Shown here: piece after piece, positions 37,301 through 50,000 of the stretch
Position numbering within the stretch: the stretch's first letter is position 1
Layout: each line of letters begins with the position of its first letter
NCBI GenBank assembly: GCA_018389105.1
Contig: JACATO010001015.1
Span: 248,001 to 312,000 of the forward strand
Direction: 5' to 3'
DNA length: 64,000 nt
Source: Nautilus pompilius
Lineage: Eukaryota > Mollusca > Cephalopoda > Nautilida > Nautilidae
The notes under the pieces: model-generated
What the model saw: only the letters and a program-made list of their open reading frames with translations
Told to the model about the DNA's origin: nothing
The model's database searches: none
Program-made: the position numbers and the translations under genes

Positions 37301-40300
37301 CTTTTGTCACTTAAGACATTCTGTTCTGCCTGAACAAGCTCATTTGTTTGTCAGTCAGACATGTTCTAGTGCATTCCAACATAATTTCAGATTTACTGGC
37401 TCATTCACCTGTCAAATGAGTATATCTTTTCTCTTATGTCAGATTTGTGATTGGTCATATATGCTGGAATCTAATTGAATGTGTATCCTGGTTAAGCCAA
37501 CTTTTTTAAAAACTCTTTGCTTTTTATGTTCTCTCACGTGCTACAATAGATTCAACTATTTTATTTTTGGGTTTTCTTGATCAGCATTAGATCATGATCC
37601 TCTTTTTTTATGGCTTTGCCTTAGCTCATTTGCTATGTCTTTCTTACAAGAAAAATACATTAAAAGGTAGACATAGAAAGGCAGGAAGCTTTTGAAACAG
37701 CCATTTGCTTAAAAAATGAAAATCAAGTTGTTTTTAAAATATTTATGAAATCTGTGTCAACTGCCTAAATTGATAGAATTTTCCAGGTAGACATTACAAA
37801 ATTACTGAAAAAATTTTTTAAATATCTAATTGGGAGTACTTTTTTTATTGTGCACTTCCCCTGCTAATTTGTCATGCTAATGATATCAAATAGTGCTTAT
37901 CTAAATTTATGTTCTTTATCATTGAGGGGTTCACTATTTTTTCTGATGTCACCTTGAAAATGTCTCTAGGCTAAACTATGTAACCAAAGCCTTTTTAATT
38001 TTTTTCATAACCATGTATACATTGATGCTATTCGTATTGTATAATATGCCTTCACTTCTGCTCTCCATGACAGAAAGCAGAAAATCTTCCTAGATTGGTG
38101 TGTCAACCATTTTTTTTTTAACTGCATCCATACCACCTGTTCCATTGGTAAGATTCTGTAAAAGAAAATGTGTTTTGCCACTCTCTTCAAGTAGCAACAA
38201 TACATTTCTTTTTACATTTCTTTTCTAATACCAGTGGCCTTCTGCATTTCTTTGATTATACTATTGTTGGTTTTTATAAATTGATTAAAGAAAAGAGCAC
38301 CTATTCTTACATAGGCTAATTTTTATATAAGCCTTTCTACCCTATCAAGATATCAAGAGCTTCAGATACTTGCTTTAGAAATATAAGTTTTTAAGAAAAG
38401 TTACTTGCTGTTTGTTTGTCTTTTTAATAGAGTTTCTTATCTTTAAGTTGGTCTGTTAATATTTCAGTTTGTTAGTTCAGATCTTTTTTTTAATACATTA
38501 GGATTAACAGTTATAAGTGCTTGCTTACTTGCTTCTTATATCAGAATCGCATCACAAAGAAAAATATTGGAAATCAGGCTTGCTTACATTCACAGAAACA
38601 AAAAAGGGTAAATTTAATTATGGGAACAGGGACGGTATGCAGGGATATGTGGCTTCTGTGTTTTCTAAAATATTTTTCTTTCATGTCTTTATAAAATCAA
38701 CAATTTATAGCACACACTCACTTGTGATTGTATCTTTTTTAATCTGCTGCATGATTGGACTGTTTTAATTAGATTATATAAAATTAAATTGGATGATGGG
38801 AATTTATATTTGTGAATAGTTAGTTATCTGAGGTGACCCCATACTGACATGCACTTATATCAAATATGATTGGGCTACCAAAACCAATTTTTTAAATAAT
38901 GCAGATGTAGAAAAAAATTTTTTAATCTGCTAGTTTGTCTTTTTTTATTTATTTATTTATTTATTTATTTATTTTACAATGCTTATGTTTGGTTGTATTT
39001 GTACCTCAAATAGTTTAAATGAGAAATCTATTAAATGCTATCTTTTCCAATGAAATATTTAAAGTAAAGTAGGAAATGTGCAAGATTTTTTATTTAAATT
39101 TATATTTAAAGAAGTCTCCCACCCAACAACTTTTCTTTTGGAAAATTTTTCATTTTAACATTTTGTTCAGATATTTGTGCAAAAAATTCGCTATACCTAG
39201 TTCTTGGAAATTATAATCAGTAGTATTTAAGATTAATTTTACCAATTTTTGGTCATGCTTGCATTATTAGGAAAATGATAAACTATGTATATATTAAATT
39301 CTTAAAATCATACCAAATTTTATATTAAAAAGAATTGTGCAAGGTGTCAGTCAGACACATGGTTGGATATTTGTCTACATTGTATTGTATTTTCTTTTTA
39401 AATGTGGTTTTATCAATATAATTTCTGTGCCTACAGATGAAGCAATGACCAAGATTCAAATATGAGTTCCAATCTCACCCACATTAAAAAGAATGTTTAG
39501 TTATTGGCATAGTACTACCACAATTCTTAACTTACATAAAGCTACCTTTCCAAAGCATTCTCTAACATTAATTTTATTAAATTATACAATTACATCACAA
39601 ATATTTTTGTGTATTTTTCACTTTAATAATAAAGACAATATAGATATTCTGTCTACTTTAGTTTAAAATATGTCCCCACTCTTCATATGAAGAATAGCTT
39701 TTTTTTTTTTTTTTACAACTTCAAATGCCAATATTAAATCATCAAACACTTGTGATGTGTTAATTTTTTCTGACTTGCGTGATTTGCATCATTAAGAGAA
39801 CTAGCTTGCTAACATCTGAATTTTGTACAGGTGCAATGCTTCAATTAATCTGCCATAAAATTTTCATTAGTGTAATAAAATAATTTTGATTTAATAATAA
39901 AGTTTTGAGAAATGATGTTTTTAAACAGATGTCTCTTCAATAATGTTTTATTTATTGAATGACTGGCTTCTAACTCAAGATTGCTTAGATAACCAGCACC
40001 ACACAGTTATGTCTGTTTTATATGACATAAGATGTTTGTGAATTGTTTGAGCACTGACTGATAGTGGACAAGAGCTTTCACAAAGTATCAAAACCATCTG
40101 TGGACATTAATTAAATTGGATCAAGTAACCCAAGGTGTGATGCTAGCTGACAGATAATTATAAAGGTGCTGCCAGGTTGCCATGGAAATAACACTTGTCA
40201 AGAAAGATATGATATTCATGGATTTATTTTATCTTTGTCTGAAAATGTATCATGCATTTTTTGCATGAAAATTGGTCATTTTTATCAGTAACCTGATCTG

Positions 40301-41031
40301 ATGACTGCAATATGTTCTCAGAATCTTTCAAGCTACATGCATTGTTGCTGAGTATTACAGAAATTCAAAAGTAATTTAAATTTCCGGCTGATATTTAAAA
40401 ACACGTATTTTGGAGAAGTTAGCACAGCAACTACTAGCTGCAGGTGAATCTTTAATGTGAGGCAACATACTTGCTATATTCTGTAATTATTTTGTCCACA
40501 GTGCAGTAAAACATTAGTCATTCATGGATTCAACTTTCTAGTAACTTTACATTGTCTGAAGAATTTCTATTAGCAGTAATACTCTTGATTCATTTATAAT
40601 CAGTTTTTTCAAATGGATTGTGTTTCAAAGTGGAAGTATATTCATTATTATTGAAATCTTACTGATTGCAATTTTAGAATGGATAATAGTAAAATAATGT
40701 GTATATAGGAAAAAAGAATCCAGTAGTTTGGCAAACTCATTGAAAAGCCAAAAATGGTATAACATTATAATGGAAAAAACAAATAGTCAGACTGATCATG
40801 CCTAAAATCCTATCAACTGTAAAATAAAAACAAGACCAATTCTACAGTATAATATAAAGCTTTGACGTTTTCACTACTTTATAATAAATATATAAATAGT
40901 TCAGAAAGGATACAAGTGTTTCATTCTAATAAATGGTATGAAGAATGCCTTAAATTATTAAAATTAATTACTTTGCATATTGTCATTTTTCAGATGGCTT
41001 AGATTGAAATTTATTAAATTTTGAGGTTTAA

Positions 41032-41072
<41 letters not shown>

Positions 41073-44000
41073 CAGCTGAATGAACTTATTCTATCATTCA
41101 ACATATGAGGTCTGTCCAAAAAGAAACCAAACTTTTAAAACCGTGTGCCTCCCAGCCGGTGCAGCATGCTCACAACTGCAGTGTTGTGTATCAGTGACCT
41201 TGACCTTCAGTCTAATAATAGCCACATCATACCACATCAGTTAGTCATCAATCTATACGCGCTAGAGTGAACGTATGTTTAGTGCACTTGATGATTTGTT
41301 GCAAGTTGAACAATGAAGGATCTGGAAGAGCAATGTGTTTGTGTGAAATTCTGTTTCAAATTGGGAAAAACTTTTATGGAGACTTTTCTAATGTTGCAAC
41401 AGGCCTATGCGGAGGAATATTTGAGCCATACGCACGCAATGTCATGAGTAGTACCAGTGTTTAAAATAGAGAACATCCACCTAAGACTATCCCAAATCTA
41501 CACAAACCTTCCATGACAATGGACGACGATCACATTGAGAAAGTGTGATCTGTGGAAATTGTCATCTGACTGTCCATGAAGTTTCTGAAGAAGTAGGCAT
41601 CTGTAAAAGTTTGTGCCACATGATTTTAAAAGAAAAATTGAACATGCATTGTGTGGTTGCAAAATTGGTGCCATGTCTGCTGACAGATGAACAAAAAGAG
41701 AACCAAGTCACAGTCAGTCAGCTCTTTGATCGTTCGAATACTGATGAAAGCTTTTTGAAAAGTGTCATAACATGATGAAACGTGGGTGTACGGCTATGAT
41801 GTTGAAACAAAAAAACAGTCTTCACAGTGGGTTGGATCATTGTCGCTGCAACCAAAAAAAACGTGTCAGTCACTCAAATGTGAAGATTATATTGATCATC
41901 TTTTTTTATTGGAAGGGCTTTGTTCATCATGAGTTTGTTCCACATGGTCAGACAATCGATAAAGAGTTTTACTTGGATGTCCTGAGGTGGTTGAGAGAAG
42001 CAGTGCAAAGGAGGAGGCCTGAGGCATGGAAAAACAAAATCTGGATGCTGCACCATGACAACGCACCTGCTGATGCATCACTCATCCATGACTTTTTGAC
42101 AAAGCACGAGATGACTCTCATCCCCCAGCCACACTACATTCCGGATTTGCTTTTCAGAAAGCTTTCATCAACATTTGAATGATCAAAGAGCTCCTGACTG
42201 ACTGACTCTTCTCTTTTTGTTCATCTGTCAGCAGACACGGCACAAATTTTGCGGCTACACAATGCATGTTCAGTTTTTCTTTTAAAATCATGTGGCATGA
42301 ACTTTTACAGATGCCTACTTCTTCAGAAACTTCATGGACAGCCAGGCAAAGATTTCCACCGATCACAGCATGCACTTTCTCAATGTGACCATCGTCCGTT
42401 GTCGTGGAACATCGCCCAGATTTGGGATTGTGTTGGATGTTCTTCTCGATATGAAATGCTGGTACCACTCATGACATTGTGTACGGTTCAAGCAATCCCC
42501 CCCCCCCCACAGCCCTGTTGCAACATTAGAAAAGTCTGTGAAAGTTTTTTCCAATTTGAAACAGAATTTCACACAAACACATTGCTCTTCAAGATCCTGC
42601 GACAAATCGCCAAGTGCACTAAACATATGTTCACTCTAGCGATTGTAGCTTGATGACTGACTGATGTGGCATGATGCGGCTATTATTAGACTGAAGGTCA
42701 AGGTCACCAATACACAGCACTGCAGTTGCAAGCATGTGCTGGCTGGTTGGTGCACTGTTTTAAAAAAGTTCGGTTTCTTTTTGGACAGACCTTGTATAAA
42801 TTTTTTAATTGCTTTACCTAGTGAAATTGTTGCGGTTGGAAATTTAATTCTTTTAAATACTTGGCATATGCACATTTCTAATGCAGGGCTCTGTTAGTTG
42901 TAATGTTCTCGCTTCCCTGCCCTATTTTATGCCTTTACTTAGCTGATCAGAAACATTGCTAATTAAGGTAGCAACATTTAGACACTAAAGAAAATTACTT
43001 TTGTGCACTGTTTATTTTTATGACTCAGTCTACAAATCTGCTGTATCTGATGATAAACATTTCATCACAAACACCTATGCTGTAATAATATCTAAAATCT
43101 ATTTTATAATGTATAGCCTATGTTTTATCTTAATTTTATCCTAAGTAATTGAAATTTGAGTAGAGGGACAAAATATGGTTTTTAATATTCTTACATCTAA
43201 ATCCAAATTTCCTAAAGCAATCAAAGGCTCATTGGCAACTGAATTATAACTATACTGTAGTTACAATATAGTAGAAACACCGTTAATTTGTACATTTTAG
43301 CTCATTCACAATGCAAATCAGCCATTTGCTAATGTTTTAAATAAATTGCATTTTACTTGCTATTTTCAATCTTGATTACCTACTATCTTGCATAGACTTA
43401 GTGCAATTATTACACTCATTTGCTTCAATTTTCTAATAAGCATGTTTAGACTTCAAAACATTTTGGACATTTCACTTGTGGGTATCCACTGGGTGGGGAC
43501 ACTTTTTTTTTTTTTTTCTCTTTACATTTGTTTTTCAAAATCAGTTGATGAATATCAAACCAGCCCAATTTTAGCCATCTGTAGTGAATAAACTGGATGT
43601 TTCATCATTTCGAGCAGAATATGTGGAATCATTTTTTAACTTTTGGTATAGTTAAATGAAACTCTTCCAGATATACAGTGTCAATTCCAGTTCTTTGAAA
43701 TTGTTTAGTACTTCCTCTGAAATTGATTTGCATGTTTTTAATTTTAATTCTGGATGTTATGGCAATGCCTAGACAAAAAACAGACTAAACATTCATTGTG
43801 TGTGAAAAAAGAATAAACAAAAGTTTCCCAAATACAAACTATTTTATTAATTTCTAGATTTCTCAGTTGATTCTCAGCATTACTATTACTCACAATGATC
43901 ATGTCATGAAATATTTGCTAAACTGCATTTGGCACTTTTTTCAGCATTTTTGATTTTGGCACATGCAAATTCCCATATATTTAATTACAATTTATGGTAA

Positions 44001-47000
44001 TGATTGATTTAGATAAATTGTTTACTTTTATTTGAAGATACTGTAAACTTAAAATAAATTTTGTAAAATTCTTTGAATTATAAAATATTTAAAAAAAATA
44101 TCTTTAAGAATCTTGATTTAATTAAGTTCCAAAGATTCTGTTTCTTAATTCTTTCATTTATTTGACATTTAAATATACTAGTCTTCTGCAGTTGATTAGG
44201 TTCAATTTTAGTTCATATGAAAAGATTTATTCTTTCAAAGAAAATGGCTTTTTCCACTCAAGGACAAGACAAATAATTTTTCCTTTACAACTTTAATAAA
44301 GTCATTAAAAATTCTAAATATTTTTATACTTAAAAAAAAATAAATAATAATATAACTTGTATATTTAGCTGTTAGTAAAGTCTGACCCAAAGAAACATCA
44401 TGCTAGCAATCAGGCTTAATCTGTAGCTACCTTGTATTTTTACTAAATAAAAGTGGAGTATTTTATATATAAGATGAATCTAAAAGTTGTAATAATATAA
44501 TTAAACAGTTTGAGTATATAATATGAAATTACAATAAGAAATATTTCAATGATGTTTGCTAAGTGTCAATGATAATTTGCATATAATAGGCAGCCATTGA
44601 AATATGGTAAGAACAGTTGATATACTTTGCAATTATGATGTTCTAAAATAATACTTAGCTTGCATGTAAACCTTGCACCAGCAACTGATGTACATCAGTC
44701 ATCCAAAATTGATTCAGTCACACAGAGGTGATGTTGGTATGTGAAATATTTTGTGGCACAGAATTTTTATAAGCTTAGTATTTGATTGGCATGTCCAAGT
44801 AAAGCAAGGAGCCATATTCAGTATCAGGAGTGTAGCAAGTCTGCTTACACCTTCAGAAGGTGCATTGGAATTAAAGCAGGAGGGTCAGCAATAGGATTAT
44901 TATGATTGGGCCTAATTGGTATGGTATATTTCTTCAGTAAAACCTAGAGTATTACTGTCTAGCAAAACAACAAATAAAAATGAAGCTGTAATACTAGTAT
45001 ATACTCATGAAGAACATCTGTACATACCTTCTTAGCTGCCTCAACTATTAGTTTGACTGGAGTGGGCATGAAATCACATGCAGGATTGGCAATCAATACT
45101 TTTTTGCACCTGAGCCAAGGTTTAGTTTGCTAATTCATAATGATCTAAAGATGGGTTAGCATGGTTTGATCAGCTCAGTCTAGACCTGAATGTTATGTAT
45201 AGAATGGGATTTGTGTCACCTTAAAGCAGCAACATGCCTAACTATCGATCCTCCAAGTCTTTAAGTCTTTGAAGATCATCTTCAGTGGGATTGGGACTGG
45301 TTGGACCAGTGTTCTTTATAGTCACTTATAGAACTATACAAGCTAGTACCCAGCCATCATTAGTGCTAGAGATATTCATGAATACTTTTTCATGTTATTG
45401 CCATGAATAATATGGTGATCAGCTGCCTCAGATTATCTGTAATTTTACCAGAAAATAATGATGTTGGTTCTGTGTTGATATTCTCTTGTTCTCAAAACTA
45501 GTCTTAAATTTTGAGTATATAGACACTGAACAAAATAATATAGGGATATTTTGTACCAGGCCTTTTTTGTGTCATTGTTTATTATGATCTTGGCCATTGT
45601 TGAGTCATATCCTTCAAATCCTGGTCAACCAAAAACTTGAGTTATGTAACAATTACATTGTTTCAATTCTTGTGTATGGCTCTCTGCTTCATGGGAGTAT
45701 AGAAGTCATACCACTGTTGCATAACAAAGGTCAGATTGGTATAATACCTGTCACAAATGTTTAATTAATGAAATTATCAAACATTGAGAGTATGGCACTT
45801 CATCAATTTAGTTAAGAACAGTGATACCTAGTAGTAGATTTTCAGTTCATAAAAAACCTGACAGAAGGCACTACAGCATTCAGACTGTACAATAAGCAGC
45901 TGCATTGCCAACCTATGTTCTAGATGTCCAGTATTTTATGCAACCAACACATTTAAATTGAAGTGGACTGTGACTTACTTCAGCTGTACTTTGTCAGATA
46001 GAGCCAGGTTGTTTTTTGTTGATGATGGTAAATCAACCTTCACCTTAGTTTTGCAAAACATGTAAATGATGAGCAGCAAAGCAACATTATGTTGACAGAA
46101 ATTGTTAGAGGGTTCTTTTTTGCTTTTTTTGGTGGGATATTCTAGTCATTGGTGCTGTATTATATGACCATGAAAGAGAACTGATTCTTGGAACTGTTGT
46201 TGCATTTTGGTGCTATCTGGATGAGGTTATTGGGTTTGTTAGACTATTTGTATAGCACTATGATGATCAGTTATCCTTCATGGAAGATAATGCAAAGTAT
46301 TATCATATAAGAATGGTTGTAAACCACCTAGGGTTAAATATTCAACATTTTTCACAGTCTGTTTGCTTTCCGAATTTTTATTCCATAGAACCTGTCTGGG
46401 ATGAGTTCTCTAGGTGCATTGTCCAAATGATCATATGCTTTGGGGACTATTCTAGAACTATGCCAAGTCTTTACAACAAAAGAGTAGGCTACATGGCCAC
46501 AATATTGCATCACATGTCTGGTGAATATTGCAATGCAGGTGCAATGCTGTAGTGCAAGCCAGAGAGCCATTTATGCTATTAAAGGTCATCTACATTTAGT
46601 GACATCATAATGACCCTAGATATTGAACAAAATAAACTGTCAAACAGTCAATTTTGAATTGTGTGTAAACATTTTAGCCTTATTAAGTCCATATGCTTAA
46701 ATCTAAGCAAGATAGAGATACTGTTGAGATTATTTGACAAGTTTACAAGCTTAATTTTTCTCAGGATCAGATTGCTTACAAGAACATGCATTACCTGCCT
46801 CTTGGACTTTATACAATTTGTTTATATTTATAAAATTATCATTTTCCATTTTAGAGTATTTTATAACTCATTGCCTTTGATCTATAGCACAACATTCTGA
46901 TAATGTTCTTATCACCATTATTTTACCTTCTGCTAATGTTGCCTTTGTTATAAGACTTGTATTTCAGTATTATCTATTTAAACTAGTTTATGCTGAAAAG

Positions 47001-50000
47001 GTATTTAAAGAAAAAAATATTCATTTGTTAAATTTCATTTCATATGCTCTAATTCTGCAGTTGGATGGAACATGTGCCAAAATAAAGATCACAAAAAGTT
47101 TTGTGGCAAGCCTATTACTTCAGGTCTCAGTAATGGCCATCTTTTCTATAATTGGCCAAAAAGTTTTAATTAGTTTAATTTCCTTTTAGAATTAAATTAC
47201 CAGAATATAAGATTGTAAGTACCAACAGGATAAAAAATGTATCCAATCTAATCTTTAAACTGTCTTCTATTACTACATGGGTGGTTGGGTAAATCATTCC
47301 CTACTGATATATAATACATGACTACTGAAAGAACATTTACTAATGTCTAATTCATAATATTTCTTGTAAATATTATATCTTATAGTTTTATATGATCTGT
47401 GATTACTCTCTCTCTATATATATATATCTTAGTTGTTTACTATATATATATATATATATATATATACATACAGTAGAACCATGGTAATGCGAAGTTCAAG
47501 AGAAGAAGCCTCTCACTTTGCATTAAGCGGAGGTTCGCATAAACCGTGTTCATAAAAATCGCGATGTTTTTTCTTTAATTGTGGATATTTTGTTTATAAC
47601 ATTCATATATTGCTAATTGAAGCATTATTTTTGTAAATTATTTTTATTTTTGCGAAGTATAAAACAAAAAATAAAAAATTTATGTGAACTGAGACTCTTG
47701 TTGAGGCAAAATTTAAGAATGTAAAAAAAAAATACAAATGGATTTATAACCTTTATTTGAAGTAAGGAACAATAATTTCTTATACTGTATAACAAACAAG
47801 TTCAAATTATACAAAGAAGTCAGTAATAGTTTTCTGCTTAAGGCAAGCGGAGTGCTTCTTGTCCATCCATTTTTCAAGGCCGTTAAGGTGTTCACTAATG
47901 CTGGGTGGATTTTCTTCGCCTGCCCACAGGAAAAGCTTCAGAGTCCACAACGCATCTGCTGCTTGGCGGTAGGTCAGTGGTGGCTCAAGGGACACCTCAG
48001 GCTCGTCTTCTTCCTCGACATCAATTTCTTGTCTGTTCATTACTGTCTGAGCAATGTCTTCAACCGAGAAGGGAGCTGAGGTAAGGAGGTTGTCATCCAC
48101 CGTTGTGTATGCCTCTGCTTCTGGTGAGACTTTCAGTTGCCTCTCCCGCCTCAGCAGCTCTGCGACGGGCAAGTCATCTTCATCGTCCTCGGGAGTGGGG
48201 AGTTTCGCTCTTGAAGCCACAATGTGAAAATGATTTGGCAATTGTATGTGGCTTAATGTTGCTCCAAGCACACGTGATGCCACCAATGGCCTGGAGAACC
48301 GTCCACTTAGGCTCCTCCTCCTCGCAAGCTGGCAACAAGCATTTGGTCATGAAGTATTTCCTGTAGTAGTGCTTAAAGGTGGCTATGATTCCTTGGTCCA
48401 TGGGCTGGGTGATGGACGTGGTGTTAGTTGGCAAGTACACAAACTTAATAGCCTTCAGCGGTGCTTGGATGCTATGTGGCGAACAATTGTCTAGCACTAG
48501 CACCACCACCACCTCTCGATGGAGTCAACTGTCGAGCTTCATTAATCAGCGAGTAAAGATGTCACTGGTCATCCATGGGTTCCTGTTGGCCTCCCAGTCC
48601 ACCTTGAGATTGGCTGCATTTATTTTGTTACGGCTGAAGACGTGGGGCCTGATGCTCTTGTTTATCACCAGAGGCCTCAGCTTGATTGACTGATCCTATC
48701 ATGTTGGCTGCCAGCAGGAGGGTGACCCTTGTCTTGGACAGCTTGCCTCCACAACCATCTTCGTCCTTGTATGTGAGGGTTTTGTTCGGCTGCAGCTTAT
48801 AGAAGAGCCCAGTCTTGTCTGCATTGTAAATGCAGTCAGGACTGTATTCCTTGAGGAGTTGGGGAAGTAGGGTTGACTTCCAAGCATCCACAGCCTCAGG
48901 GATTATGGACTTAGATACCGCTGTATCAAGGGAGAGGCTAAGTCCCTTCCTTGCTTTGAAGCGGTCCAGCCATCCATTGCTGCAACGGAATTTGGAATGT
49001 CCCATTTCTTCTGCAAGGTGCACGGCCTTCTCCTGGAGAACAGGTCCAGAGATGGAGATGTTACTGGACCGAGCGGTTCTCAGCCATAGGTCGAGAGCCG
49101 CCTCCATGTCTTCATACTCGGCCTTCCTTAATCTCTTATGTTTAGAATCAAATTTCTGTTGTTCGTATGCCACTTTGTACTCCTTGCTCTTGGAGAGCCA
49201 TGTTGAAAGTATTCAACGCCACTCCGAACTGCTTTGCTATCTGGGATTTGCTCTTCTTTCCCTCCTCAACCAGCTGGATAGCAGCGTACTTGGTTTCCAA
49301 GGAAATTGACTGCTTACGTTTGGTAGCCATTGTTAAAACGAAAACTTCCATAAATCACAATCACACGAATCCCCTTAAATATAGGCCAGTATGTGGAGCC
49401 TCAGTAAAGAATTGCATTCCACATGACCTGAAACGACCTGAAGCGGCAAGAACACTATCTCTCTGCAATGCTAAATAAAGTCAAATCAATTCTAAATAAG
49501 GTCACGTGTTTAAATTTCTAATGTGATAACATTTTAATTATATTTTGTTTATAATAAAAAGTGAATTTGCTTGTATTTTATTGGTAAATAAAATGTTATA
49601 CTGCAATATTTGGTATTGAATAAGAGTGACCTCATTTTCTACTTTGCAATAGGCCATACCAAAATACTCGATTAGATGCAAAAGTGGTTCGCATTAAGAC
49701 ATGTTCATATAAAGAGAGTTCGTGGTAGCCCATGTGATTATTGTTAAAACAAATGGGGTAAAAAGAAGAGAAGAAGGCAATCGCTTCGTATTAACCCAAA
49801 GTTATTGTAATCCAGGGTTCGCATTACCACGGTTCTACTGTATATTGCATTCTTACCAATATCCTTTTTTTATCATCTTAACTAAAATTACACATGTTTA
49901 AGATTATTCTAGTAAAATTCCTTTTGATCTTTTTCCAATCTGTCTTAGATTCACCATGCCTGTGCATATTCCAAAATGGGTCATGCTAATGATTTATATA

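Noticed and set aside
37089-37478. A 129-codon open frame on the plus strand
   Set aside because: Hydrophobic, T-rich composition, no domain, no splice context, and the opposite strand shows nothing convincing either. Chance frame in T-rich DNA.
38005-38205. Minus-strand 66-codon frame with Lys/Arg/Trp content ([11 protein letters not shown])
   Set aside because: Looks vaguely LINE-like but lacks any reverse transcriptase or endonuclease motif; not enough to name.
45528-46640. Matching phrases near both ends of the Tc1-like remnant (TAGAxAxTGAACAAAATAA)
   Set aside because: They are in direct, not inverted, orientation, so they cannot be the terminal inverted repeats; kept only as a remark.
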